DNA of 64,000 nt from Shewanella aestuarii (GTDB lineage Bacteria; Pseudomonadota; Gammaproteobacteria; Enterobacterales; Shewanellaceae), in assembly GCF_014647215.1 (NCBI RefSeq), contig NZ_BMOT01000002.1, forward strand, positions 62,001 to 126,000, given 5' to 3'. Every line of letters starts with the position of its first letter. Within the stretch, counting starts at the first letter, position 1. A program made the translations under genes and the position numbers. Positions 52,442 through 63,406 of this stretch are shown here, in pieces. Under the pieces are notes generated by a model that did not search any database, was not told the DNA's origin, and saw only the letters and a program-made list of their open reading frames with translations.

Positions 52442-52988
52442 ATGTTCCTTCTACCTGACTGAGCAAGGTAATTTCTTCTGCGTTGAGATCGGCGAACAAC
52501 CCTAAGCCAGTAATTAAAAAACCGTTACCCTTTATGATAACAGGCTCTTCAGAGCGCCCAATCATGGTATCTAAATTAAAGGTGACTTGTTGCGTCTCAA
52601 GCGATTGTAGCGGCTCTTCAATGTCAATGGCATCGATAATTACATCATTGTGCAAACTGACTTGATTTGCATTTTGCTCAAGGGTGGCTTTTTCAGCGGT
52701 AATTTGCCATTTTGCTTCACCGTTTTGAGGATAAAGTAATAATACGGGTTCAGTAAATAAAGTGGTGTTGCTAGTAGAGAAGTGCTCCATGTGCTTGGCA
52801 CTCATTTTACTATCAACAAAACCTTGCTTATTAAACTCTGTTGTATGCAGTTCATCGGCAACAAAATCAGGTCGCTCAATTCGGGTGTCTACGACTAATG
52901 CCATTTCGCTGCGTTTAATCTGTACCTGCCAGTACAATACTAACGCTAAGCCAAAAAATGCACATATGGCCAGTGTGGTTCGGTTCAT
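52428..52988 (-). CDS. lptC: LPS transport protein LptC
   Basis: A bitopic inner-membrane protein of 186 residues with one N-terminal helix (about 5-22) and a periplasmic jellyroll. It accepts LPS from LptB2FG and hands it to LptA. Strings like TTLFTEPVLLLYPQNGEAKWQITAEKA and VIIDAIDIEEPLQSLETQQVTFN fit the family (quoted here in part only as landmarks: PVLLLYPQNGEAKW). It overlaps kdsC by four bases and lptA by 14. Confidence 0.94.
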   Translation of the reverse strand: MNRTTLAICAFFGLALVLYWQVQIKRSEMALVVDTRIERPDFVADELHTTEFNKQGFVDSKMSAKHMEHFSTSNTTLFTEPVLLLYPQNGEAKWQITAEKATLEQNANQVSLHNDVIIDAIDIEEPLQSLETQQVTFNLDTMIGRSEEPVIIKGNGFLITGLGLFADLNAEEITLLSQVEGTYEPH

Positions 52989-53551
52989 ATGCTCATACCA
53001 TGGGCATTTTCAAATTTGTCTTGGCTTAATAAGAGTAAATCCGTGAGCTCACGTAATGCGCCATGACCGCCATTAATGTGTGTGGTCATATGACAATGTT
53101 TACGGACAAACGGATGGCCGTCTGCAACACAAACTGCCAATCCAACGACTTTCATCACTGGCAAATCCACCATGTCATCACCTATGTAAGCGACTTCTTC
53201 AGCTGTGACATTGTATTGTTTGATTAATGCTTCATATGGGACAAATTTATTATCAATACCTTGATAAATATCTTTTATTCCCAGCGCGCTCATGCGGTTT
53301 TCGACTATTTGAGATTTGCGTCCGGTGATAACGGCTACATGAATCCCACTGGTTAACGCTGAACGAACACCGTAGCCATCACGGGTATGAAAAGCTTTGG
53401 TTTCTTCACCACTGTTATTCAAATAAATGCGGCCATCAGAAAATACCCCGTCAACATCACATATGAGCAGTTTGATTTTTTTGGCGCGCTGCCAAATATC
53501 ATCACTAATTGGGCCGTAAAAACCTTGGTGGCTTGGCGTTTGAGTTGTCAT
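52985..53551 (-). CDS. kdsC: 3-deoxy-D-manno-octulosonate 8-phosphate phosphatase
   Basis: A HAD-family phosphatase of 188 residues that makes free Kdo for LPS inner core. The nucleophile Asp is in LLICDVDGVFSDGRIY, motif II Thr in HVAVITGRKSQI, and the acidic motif is EVAYIGDDMVDLPVM. The enzyme is a tetramer in the cytoplasm. It lies between kdsD (2-bp gap) and lptC (4-base overlap). Confidence 0.96.
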   Translation of the reverse strand: MTTQTPSHQGFYGPISDDIWQRAKKIKLLICDVDGVFSDGRIYLNNSGEETKAFHTRDGYGVRSALTSGIHVAVITGRKSQIVENRMSALGIKDIYQGIDNKFVPYEALIKQYNVTAEEVAYIGDDMVDLPVMKVVGLAVCVADGHPFVRKHCHMTTHINGGHGALRELTDLLLLSQDKFENAHGMSI

Positions 53552-53553
53552 AC

Positions 53554-54531
53554 TTATATTACCCCTGCTTTAACCATATCGAGCATATTTAACGCCCCAA
53601 TCGGTTGATGTTGTTCATTTACGACAATCAAACCATTGATGTTTTTTTCATCCATAATTTGCAGTGCTTGTGCAGCCAAGATGTTCGCAGGGCTTGTAAC
53701 ACAGTGTTTGGTCATAACATGTGAAATCGGTGTGGTACGTAGGTTTACTTCAGCGTCAATCACACGACGTAAATCACCATCGGTAAAAATACCGACTAGT
53801 ACATTGTTATCGTCGACGACGGCTGTCATGCCCAAGCCTTTATTGGATATTTCATAAAGTGCTTCAGTAATGCAGATATTCTGTTTAACCAAGGGTAAGT
53901 CACCGCCTTGATGCATTACGTCATTCACTTTCAACAACAGTTTTCGACCTAAAGATCCACCAGGATGAGATAACGCAAAATCATCGCGGGTAAAACCTTT
54001 AGCTTGTAATAAGGCAACGGCTAGAGCGTCCCCCATGACTAACGTTGCAGTGGTACTTGATGTCGGGGCTAGCCCTAACGGACACGCTTCCTCTGGTACT
54101 TCAATACACAAATGTAATTTGGCTAATTTTGCCATGTTAGAATCTGGTTTTCCGGTCACTGCAATCACAGGCACTCCCATGCGTTGTATTACTGGCATCA
54201 GTGTGAGTATTTCGCTTGATTCACCGGAATTAGAAATGGCCAGAATAATGTCATTTTTGGCCAAGGCACCTAAATCACCATGACTGGCTTCACCTGGATG
54301 AACAAAAAATGCTGGTGTGCCAGTGCTGGCAAAGGTTGCCGATATCTTATTGCCAATATGACCTGATTTACCCATGCCCATGACAATGACTTTTCCTTTG
54401 CACTGCAGGATTAATTCACATGCTTGGCCAAATGCCTCTGAATCAACAAATTGATAAAGATGTTCCAATGCTGCTTTTTCAATATCAATGACCTTGCGGC
54501 CCCATTGACGAAATTGAGTTTGGTTTGCCAT
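53554..54531 (-). CDS. kdsD: D-arabinose 5-phosphate isomerase
   Basis: A cytoplasmic aldose-ketose isomerase of 325 residues that converts ribulose 5-phosphate to arabinose 5-phosphate, the first step of Kdo synthesis. The SIS domain shows VIVMGMGKSGHIGNKI and SHGDLGAL, and two CBS domains follow at about 205-325 (DGDLRRVIDAEV, NINGLIVVNEQHQPIG). The gene sits between yrbG and kdsC, the conserved order. Confidence 0.96.
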   Translation of the reverse strand: MANQTQFRQWGRKVIDIEKAALEHLYQFVDSEAFGQACELILQCKGKVIVMGMGKSGHIGNKISATFASTGTPAFFVHPGEASHGDLGALAKNDIILAISNSGESSEILTLMPVIQRMGVPVIAVTGKPDSNMAKLAKLHLCIEVPEEACPLGLAPTSSTTATLVMGDALAVALLQAKGFTRDDFALSHPGGSLGRKLLLKVNDVMHQGGDLPLVKQNICITEALYEISNKGLGMTAVVDDNNVLVGIFTDGDLRRVIDAEVNLRTTPISHVMTKHCVTSPANILAAQALQIMDEKNINGLIVVNEQHQPIGALNMLDMVKAGVI

Positions 54532-54565
54532 GTTTGTCTCTCTTGGTAAAGTCCTTTACGCCCCT

Positions 54566-55528
54566 TTAATGAGCGGTGAATACAACGTACTGGTACGCAA
54601 TAAAGGTCAATAATAATAAAATGCCATGCCAACGAGTGAGTTGTTGCTTTGCGCCACTGGACAACACTAATACAGCCAATGCGATACTGGTGGCCAGTAC
54701 CATATAAAAATCTCTGTCGATTGCTGACGCATCAACCGTACCAGGTGAGATTAGCCCCGGAATAGCAAGTACTGCAAGAATATTAAATAAATTTGAGCCA
54801 ACTATGTTACCAATAGCTAAATCGTCTTCTTTCTTTAACACCCCGGCGATACATGCGGCGAGTTCAGGTAAACTGGTGCCAACAGCAATAATGGTTAATC
54901 CGATCACTAAATCCGATAACCCATAAATTTTTGCAATACCAACCGCGCCGTCTACCATCCAACCTGCTGATAACGGTAGTAAAACCATACCGATTACGAT
55001 CCACATGATAGCACGAGTTGTGGGGACATCCTTAGGGATCTCTGCATCCATTTCTTCACCCATGATATCGGCTTCTTTATTGTTCATAGCTTGATAAATG
55101 AACCAACCCATGACGGATAAAAAGGCCATTAATAAAATAACGCCTTCATAGCGAGCCAATATGCCATCATGGATCAGATAACCAGCAAGCACAGTAGCTG
55201 CGAGCATTAATGGAATTTCCCGCTTCAGTGTTTTAGAGCTCACACTAATTGCCCCCAGCAAAGCGGTGAGGCCAAGAATAAGGGTAATATTTGCTATGTT
55301 AGAACCCAATACATTGCCGATAGCGGTATCATTCATACCGTCCATTGATGCCGTTGCCGCAACAAACATCTCAGGTGCAGAACTACCCATAGCTACAATG
55401 GTTAAACCAATCAGCATGGGGGGTAAACCTAGGTTTCTGGCAAAGGCTGATGCCCCATAAACAAATTTATCGGCACTAAAAACCAGTACAGCTAGCCCAG
55501 CACACAGCAACAAAATATTAACTAACAT
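54566..55528 (-). CDS. yrbG: Calcium/sodium antiporter family protein YrbG
   Basis: An inner-membrane cation exchanger of 320 residues with about ten spans and the two alpha-repeats of the CaCA family: GLTIVAMGSSAPEMFVA with AIGNVLGSNIANI, and GLTIIAVGTSLPELAA with AIGNIVGSNLFNILAV. Acidic residues in these repeats bind the cation. A loop of about 45 residues rich in Glu/Asp (about 145-170) separates the halves. It leads the minus-strand envelope operon; the mla operon starts divergently 160 bp away. Confidence 0.93.
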   Translation of the reverse strand: MLVNILLLCAGLAVLVFSADKFVYGASAFARNLGLPPMLIGLTIVAMGSSAPEMFVAATASMDGMNDTAIGNVLGSNIANITLILGLTALLGAISVSSKTLKREIPLMLAATVLAGYLIHDGILARYEGVILLMAFLSVMGWFIYQAMNNKEADIMGEEMDAEIPKDVPTTRAIMWIVIGMVLLPLSAGWMVDGAVGIAKIYGLSDLVIGLTIIAVGTSLPELAACIAGVLKKEDDLAIGNIVGSNLFNILAVLAIPGLISPGTVDASAIDRDFYMVLATSIALAVLVLSSGAKQQLTRWHGILLLLTFIAYQYVVFTAH

Positions 55529-55756
55529 GTTATCCCTTTAATTATCTAAACCCGTGTATTTTCGCTGTAAATGAGTCAAATTGAAAGCCACAAAAGGATG
55601 GAAGTGACCTAATCATTATCAAGTTAATCATTTATTAAGATTAAATTCATTTTAGATTAGGGGTTTTTACTGCGAGTAGGTTGTTAGGTGAGCAACATTC
55701 ACGTAAAATTTAGTTTACCTTTTCATGCCAGGATGGCAGCTATCTCTTCGAATATC

Positions 55757-56581
55757 ATGTCAGATACATCAACTGTATTACAAAATCCGCTTGTTGAAGT
55801 TAACAATCTCGCGTTTAGTCGAGGCGAAAAAGTCATATATGATGACATTTCATTAACTATCCCCAAAGGTAAAGTTACTGCCATTATGGGGCCTAGCGGC
55901 ATAGGTAAAACCACATTACTTAAGTTAATTGGCGCTCAGTTAACGCCTGACAAAGGTGAAGTTCTATTTGACGGCCAGAATATGCATACATTATCACGAA
56001 CTGAGCTATATCAAGTTCGTAAACGTATGAGCATGTTGTTTCAAAGTGGGGCGTTATTTACCGACATGAACGTGTTCGACAATGTGGCATTTGCGTTACG
56101 TGAACACTCAGGTTTACCTGAAACGATTATCCGATCCATCGTGTTAATGAAATTACAAGCCGTTGGACTGCGGGGCGCGGCTTTTATGATGCCCAGTGAG
56201 TTATCTGGTGGCATGCAACGCCGAGCTGCATTAGCAAGAGCCATCGCACTAGAGCCCGAAATGGTGTTGTATGATGAGCCGTTTGCAGGACAAGACCCAA
56301 TATCTATGGGGATGTTGGTTAAATTGATCCGTGAATTATCTGATTCGCTAAAGCTCACTTCCGTCGTTGTGTCTCACGATGTAAAAGAAGTGCTTGGCAT
56401 TGCTGATTATGTTTATGTGATAGCGGATAAAAAAGTGATTGCGAAAGGGACGCCAGAACAATTGCGCGCATCCGATAACCCGCAATTACTTCAGTTTATT
56501 CAAGGTGCTCCCGATGGTCCTGTGCCTTTTCATTATCCCGCCGCTGATTATCAACAGGAGTTGTTGAGTGAATCCAATTAA
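55757..56581 (+). CDS. mlaF: Phospholipid ABC transporter ATP-binding protein MlaF
   Basis: The ATPase of the MlaFEDB inner-membrane complex that moves phospholipids between membranes and preserves outer-membrane asymmetry. Walker A is [17 protein letters not shown], signature [15 protein letters not shown], Walker [14 protein letters not shown]. The ATG at 55757 matches the position of the Escherichia coli start (about 274 residues); upstream starts at 55733 and 55688 are possible, and none has a clear ribosome binding site. It overlaps mlaE by 14 bases. The promoter is divergent from that of yrbG. Confidence 0.95.
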   Translation: MSDTSTVLQNPLVEVNNLAFSRGEKVIYDDISLTIPKGKVTAIMGPSGIGKTTLLKLIGAQLTPDKGEVLFDGQNMHTLSRTELYQVRKRMSMLFQSGALFTDMNVFDNVAFALREHSGLPETIIRSIVLMKLQAVGLRGAAFMMPSELSGGMQRRAALARAIALEPEMVLYDEPFAGQDPISMGMLVKLIRELSDSLKLTSVVVSHDVKEVLGIADYVYVIADKKVIAKGTPEQLRASDNPQLLQFIQGAPDGPVPFHYPAADYQQELLSESN

Positions 56582-57353
56582 TTTAATTACTGCTATTGGC
56601 CGTTATGCCATTGAGTTAGTCGGTAGTTATGGTAAAGCCGGGCTAATGTTATGGCGTGCTATTGCCCACATTCCTAGACCTAAAAAAGGTTTACCTCTTG
56701 TCATTAAGCAAATGTACGTACTTGGCGTGCGTTCAATGGTGATTATTTTAGTATCGGGCTTGTTTATTGGCATGGTTCTGGCCCTACAAGGCTATAATAT
56801 TTTAGTCGACTTTGGCACCGAAGACAGCCTTGGGCCTATGGTTGCGTTAAGCTTGCTGCGTGAGTTAGGACCCGTTGTCACCGCACTGTTATTTGCCGGG
56901 CGTGCTGGTTCTGCATTAACTGCAGAAATCGGTTTAATGAAATCAACCGAGCAGCTATCAAGTTTAGAGATGATGGCTATTGACCCTCTTAGGCAAATTA
57001 TTGCGCCGCGTTTTTGGGCTGGAGTGATCAGTATGCCGTTACTGGCAATGATGTTCAGCTTAGTGGGTATTTTTGGTGGCCATCTTGTTGGTGTTGAATG
57101 GAAAGGGATAGATACCGGTGCTTTTTGGTCGATATTACAAGCGTCGATTGAATGGCGTGAGGATATCGTCAATTGCCTGATTAAAAGTACCGTTTTTGGT
57201 GTGGTCGTGACCTGGATAGCCTTATATCGAGGCTATGAAGTCCAACCTAATCCAGAAGGTATAAGTCGTGCAACGACATCGACGGTAGTGCAAGCCAGTT
57301 TAGCAGTGCTCGCTTTGGACTTTTTGCTAACCGCATTAATGTTCGGAAATTAA
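56568..57353 (+). CDS. mlaE: Phospholipid ABC transporter permease MlaE
   Basis: The membrane permease of the Mla complex, 261 residues, with five to six spans of the MlaE/TGD1 family. Conserved strings are [35 protein letters not shown] and [13 protein letters not shown]. The start codon is GTG and overlaps mlaF, so translation is coupled. Spacing to mlaD is 36 bp. The LRELGPV/LTAEIG region is the coupling interface with MlaF. Confidence 0.96.
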   Translation: MNPINLITAIGRYAIELVGSYGKAGLMLWRAIAHIPRPKKGLPLVIKQMYVLGVRSMVIILVSGLFIGMVLALQGYNILVDFGTEDSLGPMVALSLLRELGPVVTALLFAGRAGSALTAEIGLMKSTEQLSSLEMMAIDPLRQIIAPRFWAGVISMPLLAMMFSLVGIFGGHLVGVEWKGIDTGAFWSILQASIEWREDIVNCLIKSTVFGVVVTWIALYRGYEVQPNPEGISRATTSTVVQASLAVLALDFLLTALMFGN

Positions 57354-57389
57354 GATAAATTCATTAACTATTTAAGTGGTTTTAAGCGT

Positions 57390-57863
57390 ATGTTGACACG
57401 GAAGATTGAGTTATTAGTAGGTCTGTTTTTGTTGTCAGGTGTATTGGCATTTTGTGTATTGGTTTTTAATGTTGCCAATGTAAAAGTGGATACCAAAGAT
57501 AACAACTACACCTTAGTAGCCGAGTTTAATAATATCGGTGGATTGAAGGTGCGTGCCCCAGTCAAAGTGGGTGGTGTAGTCGTAGGACGAGTGGCCGATA
57601 TCACCTTAGATGATCGCAAACTTGTGCCTATCGTAACCTTAACAATGGATAAACGGTACGACCATTTTCCTGAAACTAGCAGTCTTTCAATTTTAACTTC
57701 TGGTTTATTGGGAGAGCAGTTTATCGGTTTAACCCCAGGCTTTGTTGATGATGACATTGAAATGCTGGGTAACGGTGATCGAGTTGAAGATACCCGTGGT
57801 GCGCTAATTTTAGAAGACCTTATTGGTCAATTGTTATACAGCATGTCTTCAAAAGATAAATAG
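57390..57863 (+). CDS. mlaD: Phospholipid transporter MCE protein MlaD
   Basis: A 157-residue periplasmic MCE-domain protein anchored by one N-terminal helix (about 8-27). It forms the hexameric ring that conducts lipid between MlaE and MlaC. The MCE core reads AEFNNIGGLKVRAPVKVGGVVVGRV, and ILTSGLLGEQFIGLTPGF is the pore-lining segment (given in part: LTSGLLGEQFIGL). It is shorter than the Escherichia coli protein (183 residues) at the C-terminus. Confidence 0.95.
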   Translation: MLTRKIELLVGLFLLSGVLAFCVLVFNVANVKVDTKDNNYTLVAEFNNIGGLKVRAPVKVGGVVVGRVADITLDDRKLVPIVTLTMDKRYDHFPETSSLSILTSGLLGEQFIGLTPGFVDDDIEMLGNGDRVEDTRGALILEDLIGQLLYSMSSKDK

Positions 57864-57873
57864 GAGCGGTTCT

Positions 57874-58527
57874 ATGCAAGCATTTTTAGTTCGTATCGTT
57901 AGCGCTGTTATATTGCTGACCAGTGCACAAGTTTGGGCTGATGAAATTAATACCAAAGACCCTTATGAGTTAATTAAACAAGTTTCTAACCAAACGTTTG
58001 ATCGCTTTAAACGCGATAAAGCCATAATTGATCAAGACTTAAGCCATTTAAAAGTGATCGTGGCTGAAGAGCTTATCCCTTATGTTGACTATAAATATGC
58101 TGCTTATAAAGTAATGGGGCAGTATCTGCGCGAAACCACTGACGATCAACGTGCACGTTTTGTTGAAGCATTCAAAGGTTATTTAATTGGGACTTATGCC
58201 CAAGCATTAACAGAATATACTGACCAAGCTGTAGAGTTTGATCCTGGACAAGATTTTAGCCAAGAAAAAATGGTGGATGTCAGTGTACAAATTATCGAGC
58301 AAGGTCGCCCACCGATTAAAATTCAATTTAAAGCTCGTCGCCTTAAAGATGATTCTTGGAAGGCCTTTGATTTAGTCGCTGAAGGCGTGAGTTTGTTAGC
58401 CTCGAAACAATCGGAAATATCAAACCTTATTCGCCAACAAGGTATTGAATCGGTTATTACTATGTTGAACGACAAAACCAAACAAAAAATTGATCGCAAG
58501 GTTGAGCAAGAGGCAAAAGCAGCGTGA
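57874..58527 (+). CDS. mlaC: Periplasmic phospholipid-binding protein MlaC
   Basis: A periplasmic lipid shuttle of 217 residues between MlaD and the outer-membrane MlaA complex. The start at 57874 follows TAGGAG and gives a signal peptide (about 1-21, ending VWA); a longer frame from 57823 lacks support. Family strings are VAEELIPYVDYKYAAYKVMG and QYLRETTDDQRARFVEAFKGYL, and KAFDLVAEGVSLL at the lipid pocket. Its stop overlaps the start of mlaB (GTGA). Confidence 0.95.
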   Translation: MQAFLVRIVSAVILLTSAQVWADEINTKDPYELIKQVSNQTFDRFKRDKAIIDQDLSHLKVIVAEELIPYVDYKYAAYKVMGQYLRETTDDQRARFVEAFKGYLIGTYAQALTEYTDQAVEFDPGQDFSQEKMVDVSVQIIEQGRPPIKIQFKARRLKDDSWKAFDLVAEGVSLLASKQSEISNLIRQQGIESVITMLNDKTKQKIDRKVEQEAKAA

Positions 58528-58835
58528 TTGAATTCGAACAACAGGGCGACATTTGTTTGATCAAAGGGCGGTTAACCCAAGATGAAGTTATTCAATTGTG
58601 GCCAAATCGACATCAACTGTTTACTGAATCCACCCAAGTGGTAGACTTGTCCGCTTTGACTTATGTCGATAGTGCTGGTGTCGCTATGTTACTTGCACTG
58701 AAAGGGTTGAATCTGTCTAAAAAGGATACTGCCTCAGAGGTGTATTCACGTACTTTAATTCACCCAGCGGCTCAATTACAAAAAATGATTGAGCTTTACG
58801 ATTTAGACACTTTTTTTGCTGAGAATTGTCGTTAA
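58524..58835 (+). CDS. mlaB: STAS-domain subunit MlaB
   Basis: A 103-residue STAS-domain protein that stabilises the MlaF dimer in the cytoplasm. The start is a GTG overlapping mlaC by four bases. The diagnostic segment is VVDLSALTYVDSAGVAMLLAL, with the SAG motif at the position where anti-sigma-factor antagonists carry the phospho-Ser; MlaB is not known to be phosphorylated. It ends the mlaFEDCB run, and ibaG follows after 72 bp. Confidence 0.93.
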   Translation: MIEFEQQGDICLIKGRLTQDEVIQLWPNRHQLFTESTQVVDLSALTYVDSAGVAMLLALKGLNLSKKDTASEVYSRTLIHPAAQLQKMIELYDLDTFFAENCR

Positions 58836-58907
58836 TTCTCTGTGCATTTTGTTTACTCTTCACGATATCCTTTTAGCTGTAGGGTATTGAAATAAAGGTA
58901 TATATTC

Positions 58908-59159
58908 ATGGATTGCAAGGTTATTGAGCAAATTCTATCTGACGCGTTAGCACTGACTGAAGTGCATGCAACATCGGATGGCAGTCACTACAAGGTAGTG
59001 GCAGTAGGCGAATGTTTTGAAGGAATGAGCCGAGTCAAACAACAACAAGCTATTTATGGTCCGTTAGCCGAAAATATTGCCAGTGGTGAGTTGCACGCCT
59101 TAACTATCAAGACATTCACGCCAACTCAGTGGAAGCGTGAAAAACTTTTCAATATGTAA
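58908..59159 (+). CDS. ibaG: BolA-family protein IbaG
   Basis: An 83-residue BolA/YrbA-type protein. The class II KH-like fold shows VHATSDGSHYKVVAVGECFEG and SRVKQQQAIYGPLAENI, and the conserved His-rich metal site is at ATSDGSHY and GELHALTIKTFTP. BolA proteins bind [2Fe-2S] with monothiol glutaredoxins and affect iron and envelope homeostasis. It sits between mlaB and murA, as in many gammaproteobacteria. Confidence 0.95.
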   Translation: MDCKVIEQILSDALALTEVHATSDGSHYKVVAVGECFEGMSRVKQQQAIYGPLAENIASGELHALTIKTFTPTQWKREKLFNM

Positions 59160-60431
<1,272 letters not shown>

Positions 60432-60495
60432 TCTATAGCCTAAGTCGTTCTAGTCGTAGATTGACTATTAGAAATAATCAGTCGCGATTAAAACT

Positions 60496-60530
60496 AAAAA
60501 AGCCATCAAGGTTAAATTGATGGCTTTTTT
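60496..60530. terminator. Bidirectional terminator between murA and degS
   Basis: AAAAAAGCCATCAA (60496-60509) and TTGATGGCTTTTTT (60517-60530) pair perfectly over 14 bp around a 7-base loop. A and T runs on both sides allow termination of both convergent genes. Confidence 0.92.
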
Positions 60531-60552
60531 GTATCAGTCGATGGCTAATGGT

Positions 60553-61629
60553 TTATTGTTCGAAAGAATTTTTTTCAACCACGAATACAGGTATTTGTTG
60601 CTTTTGACCCTGACGAATAACCGTTAACAGTATTTTGGTTCCCGGTGGGGTTTCAGCTATTTTATCCATTAGCGTTTCAACACCAGGTATTTCGTCATCA
60701 CCATAGGCAATAATCACATCTCTGGCTTGGATTTCTGCATTCGCGGCCGGCCCATCGGGGTCAATACCTGTTACAAACACACCTTTTAAATCAGGTAAAT
60801 TGAGAATTTGTGCAGCAACCGGGGTTAATGGTTCTCCCGAAATCCCAATCGCGCCACGAATAACACGACCATCACTGATCAATTTATCCATAATGCTATG
60901 AGCCAATTTGATCGGAATAGCAAAACTGATGCCATTGCCACCATTATCGCCACCCACTTTAAATGCCGCGGTATTGATACCAATTAACTCTCCAAAAGTA
61001 TCAATTAACGCACCGCCTGAGTTGCCTGCGTTGATGGCAGCATCGGTTTGTAAAAAGTCGAGATAACCAGAGCTTAAACCACTGCGACCAGTTGCACTGA
61101 TAATCCCTTGGGTGATGGTTTGCCCTAGGTTATAAGGATTACCAATGGCCAATACCACATCACCCACCAAAGCTGGGTTAGTTAAATTAATGGGCACAAC
61201 AGGTAAGTTATCACCTTCAATTTTCAACACCGCCAAATCGGTTTCAGGATCGCTACCAACGACTTCAGAAATAAATCGACGTCCGTCTTGAAGTGCGATA
61301 ACAATTTCATCAGCGCGCTTGATAACATGGTAGTTGGTAAGAATATATCCCTGTGCGCTCATTATCACGCCAGATCCTAAGCCTTGTAGTGAACTAGAGT
61401 TAAGCGGAGAGCGTTGATCAATACTTAAACTGTAGATGTTGACTACCGCAGGAGCGGCACGACGCACGGCTTTGGCAAAAGATAACTCATTATGTGAGCG
61501 GGTATTTTTTGAGTAACCACTCTTGAACGGACTGCCTTCAAATGACGTTGCAATTAAAAAAACGGCAGCCATGATCAAACCAAACAAAATGGCCTTGCCT
61601 AAGTAAATGCATATGTCTTTAAAATTCAT
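60553..61629 (-). CDS. degS: Site-1 protease DegS
   Basis: An inner-membrane anchored serine protease of 358 residues with one N-terminal helix (about 8-28), a trypsin-like domain and a single PDZ domain (about 255-345). The triad is His101 (TNYHVI), Asp131 (ETDLAVLKI) and Ser204 (NAGNSGGALID). DegS senses unfolded outer-membrane porins through PDZ and starts cleavage of RseA, releasing sigma-E. It is encoded just downstream of the soluble paralogue degQ on the same strand with 137 bp between. Confidence 0.95.
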   Translation of the reverse strand: MNFKDICIYLGKAILFGLIMAAVFLIATSFEGSPFKSGYSKNTRSHNELSFAKAVRRAAPAVVNIYSLSIDQRSPLNSSSLQGLGSGVIMSAQGYILTNYHVIKRADEIVIALQDGRRFISEVVGSDPETDLAVLKIEGDNLPVVPINLTNPALVGDVVLAIGNPYNLGQTITQGIISATGRSGLSSGYLDFLQTDAAINAGNSGGALIDTFGELIGINTAAFKVGGDNGGNGISFAIPIKLAHSIMDKLISDGRVIRGAIGISGEPLTPVAAQILNLPDLKGVFVTGIDPDGPAANAEIQARDVIIAYGDDEIPGVETLMDKIAETPPGTKILLTVIRQGQKQQIPVFVVEKNSFEQ

Positions 61630-61680
61630 AGTCTGTTTGGTGTGGGGAAAGTAGGCTTGATAGTAGCATAGGATAAATAA

Positions 61681-61712
61681 TTAAGCATCGAGGATGAGGG
61701 CTCGATGCTTAA
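61681..61712 (-). terminator. Probable terminator of the degQ-like gene
   Basis: TTAAGCATCGAG (61681-61692) and CTCGATGCTTAA (61701-61712) form a perfect 12-bp stem. On the minus strand it is followed by TTATTT, a moderate U tract, so readthrough into degS is possible. Confidence 0.65.
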
Positions 61713-61766
61713 TTTACTGAATGCTAACATTAGGTTAGTTGCCTTATTCCACATAAGGCAGCAATT

Positions 61767-63116
61767 TTAACGCAGTACTAGGTAGCTTAAATTATTATCA
61801 CGTAATATTTTTAAGGCTACAGAGCCTTGTTGTTTTTCCAATAATGCTTTGAAGGTTTTTAAATCTTTAATCGGTGTGCGATTAATACCAACAATAAAGT
61901 CGCCTTTTTGTAAGCCTGACATTGCCGCAGGAGAACCTTGCGCAACGTCTGTAATTTCAACACCCTTGTTGCCTGTTTGCAGTGTCGCCCCCTGAAGCAT
62001 TGGATGTAACGCCCCTGCGGCTGCTTCAACAGAATCTGCCTTACCTAAGGTTGCTTTTACGGTTTTATTATCACCATCACGGATGATACCAAATTCGACT
62101 TTTACACCCGCGCCCATAGTGGCGACTTTTGCTCGCAGTTCTTGAAAGGATTTTATTTTACGGCCGTTGACACTAATAATTATGTCGCCCGCTTTAATCC
62201 CAGCGTTTGCTGCCGCGCTATCAGGCACGACTTCATTTACAAAAGCACCATGTTGGGTTTCTAATCCAAAGGCTTTCGCCAGCTCTTTATCTAAGTCACG
62301 ACCAGCAACACCAAGCACACCACGCCTTACTTCGCCATGTTCAATAATCTGACTAACAAGACTATTGACCATATTGGCTGGAATGGCAAAGCCAATCCCT
62401 ACATTGCCACCGTTAGGCGCCACAATAGCGGTATTGATCCCCATTAGTTCACCATTGAGGTTTACCAAAGCCCCCCCTGAGTTACCACTATTAATAGAAG
62501 CATCGGTTTGGATGAAGTTCTCTAACATTTCAATACCTAGACCGCTGCGGCCTAATGCACTGACAATACCAGATGTCACCGTTTGACCTAATCCAAATGG
62601 ATTTCCAATCGCCACAGCAAAATCACCCACCCGAACTTCATCTGAATCTGTTTGCTTGATAGCCGTTAAGTTTTTTGCCTCAATTTGTAATAGGGCAATG
62701 TCTGACTCTTTATCTGCACCAATTAACTTGGCTTCGACTTCACGACCATCGCTTAAGCCAATTTGAATATCATCGGCACCATTGATGACATGATTATTGG
62801 TAACAATGTAGCCCTTTTCGGCATCAATAATTACCCCCGAACCTAGGCCTCTAAAGGGTCTCTCCCTTACTTGTTCCTGTGGTGCGTTTGGGCCAAAGAA
62901 GTAGCGAAATACATCAGGAACTTGCTGCTTAGACACCTGAGTGCCTGACACCGCCACCGATACCACAGCAGGTGTTGTGCGTTCTAACATGGGGGCTAAG
63001 CTAGGTAAAGCTTGCCCGTCAACCGACATGGGGATCGCTGCATTTGATACAACTGGCATCATGGTTAATGAGGCGGTTAATAAGGCTGCTGAAAGTAAGC
63101 TAAGTTTGGTTTTCAT
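61767..63116 (-). CDS. degQ: DegQ/DegP-family periplasmic serine protease
   Basis: A 449-residue protease-chaperone with a signal peptide (about 1-27), trypsin-like domain and two PDZ domains (about 255-345 and 365-440). The catalytic triad is His109 (NNHVI), Asp139 (ESDIALLQI) and Ser213 (NSGNSGGALVN). A short LA loop favours DegQ over DegP. It degrades misfolded envelope proteins. CAGGAG precedes the ATG. I looked for a sigma-E promoter (GGAACTT/TCTGA) upstream and did not find a convincing one. Confidence 0.93.
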   Translation of the reverse strand: MKTKLSLLSAALLTASLTMMPVVSNAAIPMSVDGQALPSLAPMLERTTPAVVSVAVSGTQVSKQQVPDVFRYFFGPNAPQEQVRERPFRGLGSGVIIDAEKGYIVTNNHVINGADDIQIGLSDGREVEAKLIGADKESDIALLQIEAKNLTAIKQTDSDEVRVGDFAVAIGNPFGLGQTVTSGIVSALGRSGLGIEMLENFIQTDASINSGNSGGALVNLNGELMGINTAIVAPNGGNVGIGFAIPANMVNSLVSQIIEHGEVRRGVLGVAGRDLDKELAKAFGLETQHGAFVNEVVPDSAAANAGIKAGDIIISVNGRKIKSFQELRAKVATMGAGVKVEFGIIRDGDNKTVKATLGKADSVEAAAGALHPMLQGATLQTGNKGVEITDVAQGSPAAMSGLQKGDFIVGINRTPIKDLKTFKALLEKQQGSVALKILRDNNLSYLVLR

Positions 63117-63406
63117 TAATTATGGCTCCTGAGTATTCAAGCTAGTGATAAAAATATGGTGCTTGAATTCACTAAATAAAAGTTAAATATCGTTAATCAA
63201 AATGTTTAGCAATACGGGCTTTATAAAGCCGTATTCCACTACAACCTAGATATATAAAGTCATCGATTAGTTACTCAGATGGATGCGAGTTTTATTAGTT
63301 CATTGACTATTAACAAAGGTTAATTTAATCGGTTTAAGCGGTTACTTGCTGGTTAACTTTAATGCTATTATGGCCGCCTATCTATTGGTGTAGTGAGTTT
63401 ATAGTA

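Noticed and set aside
63117-63406. Sigma-E promoter upstream of degQ
   Set aside because: I looked on the minus strand for GGAACTT and TCTGA boxes at 16-17 bp spacing and found no convincing pair.
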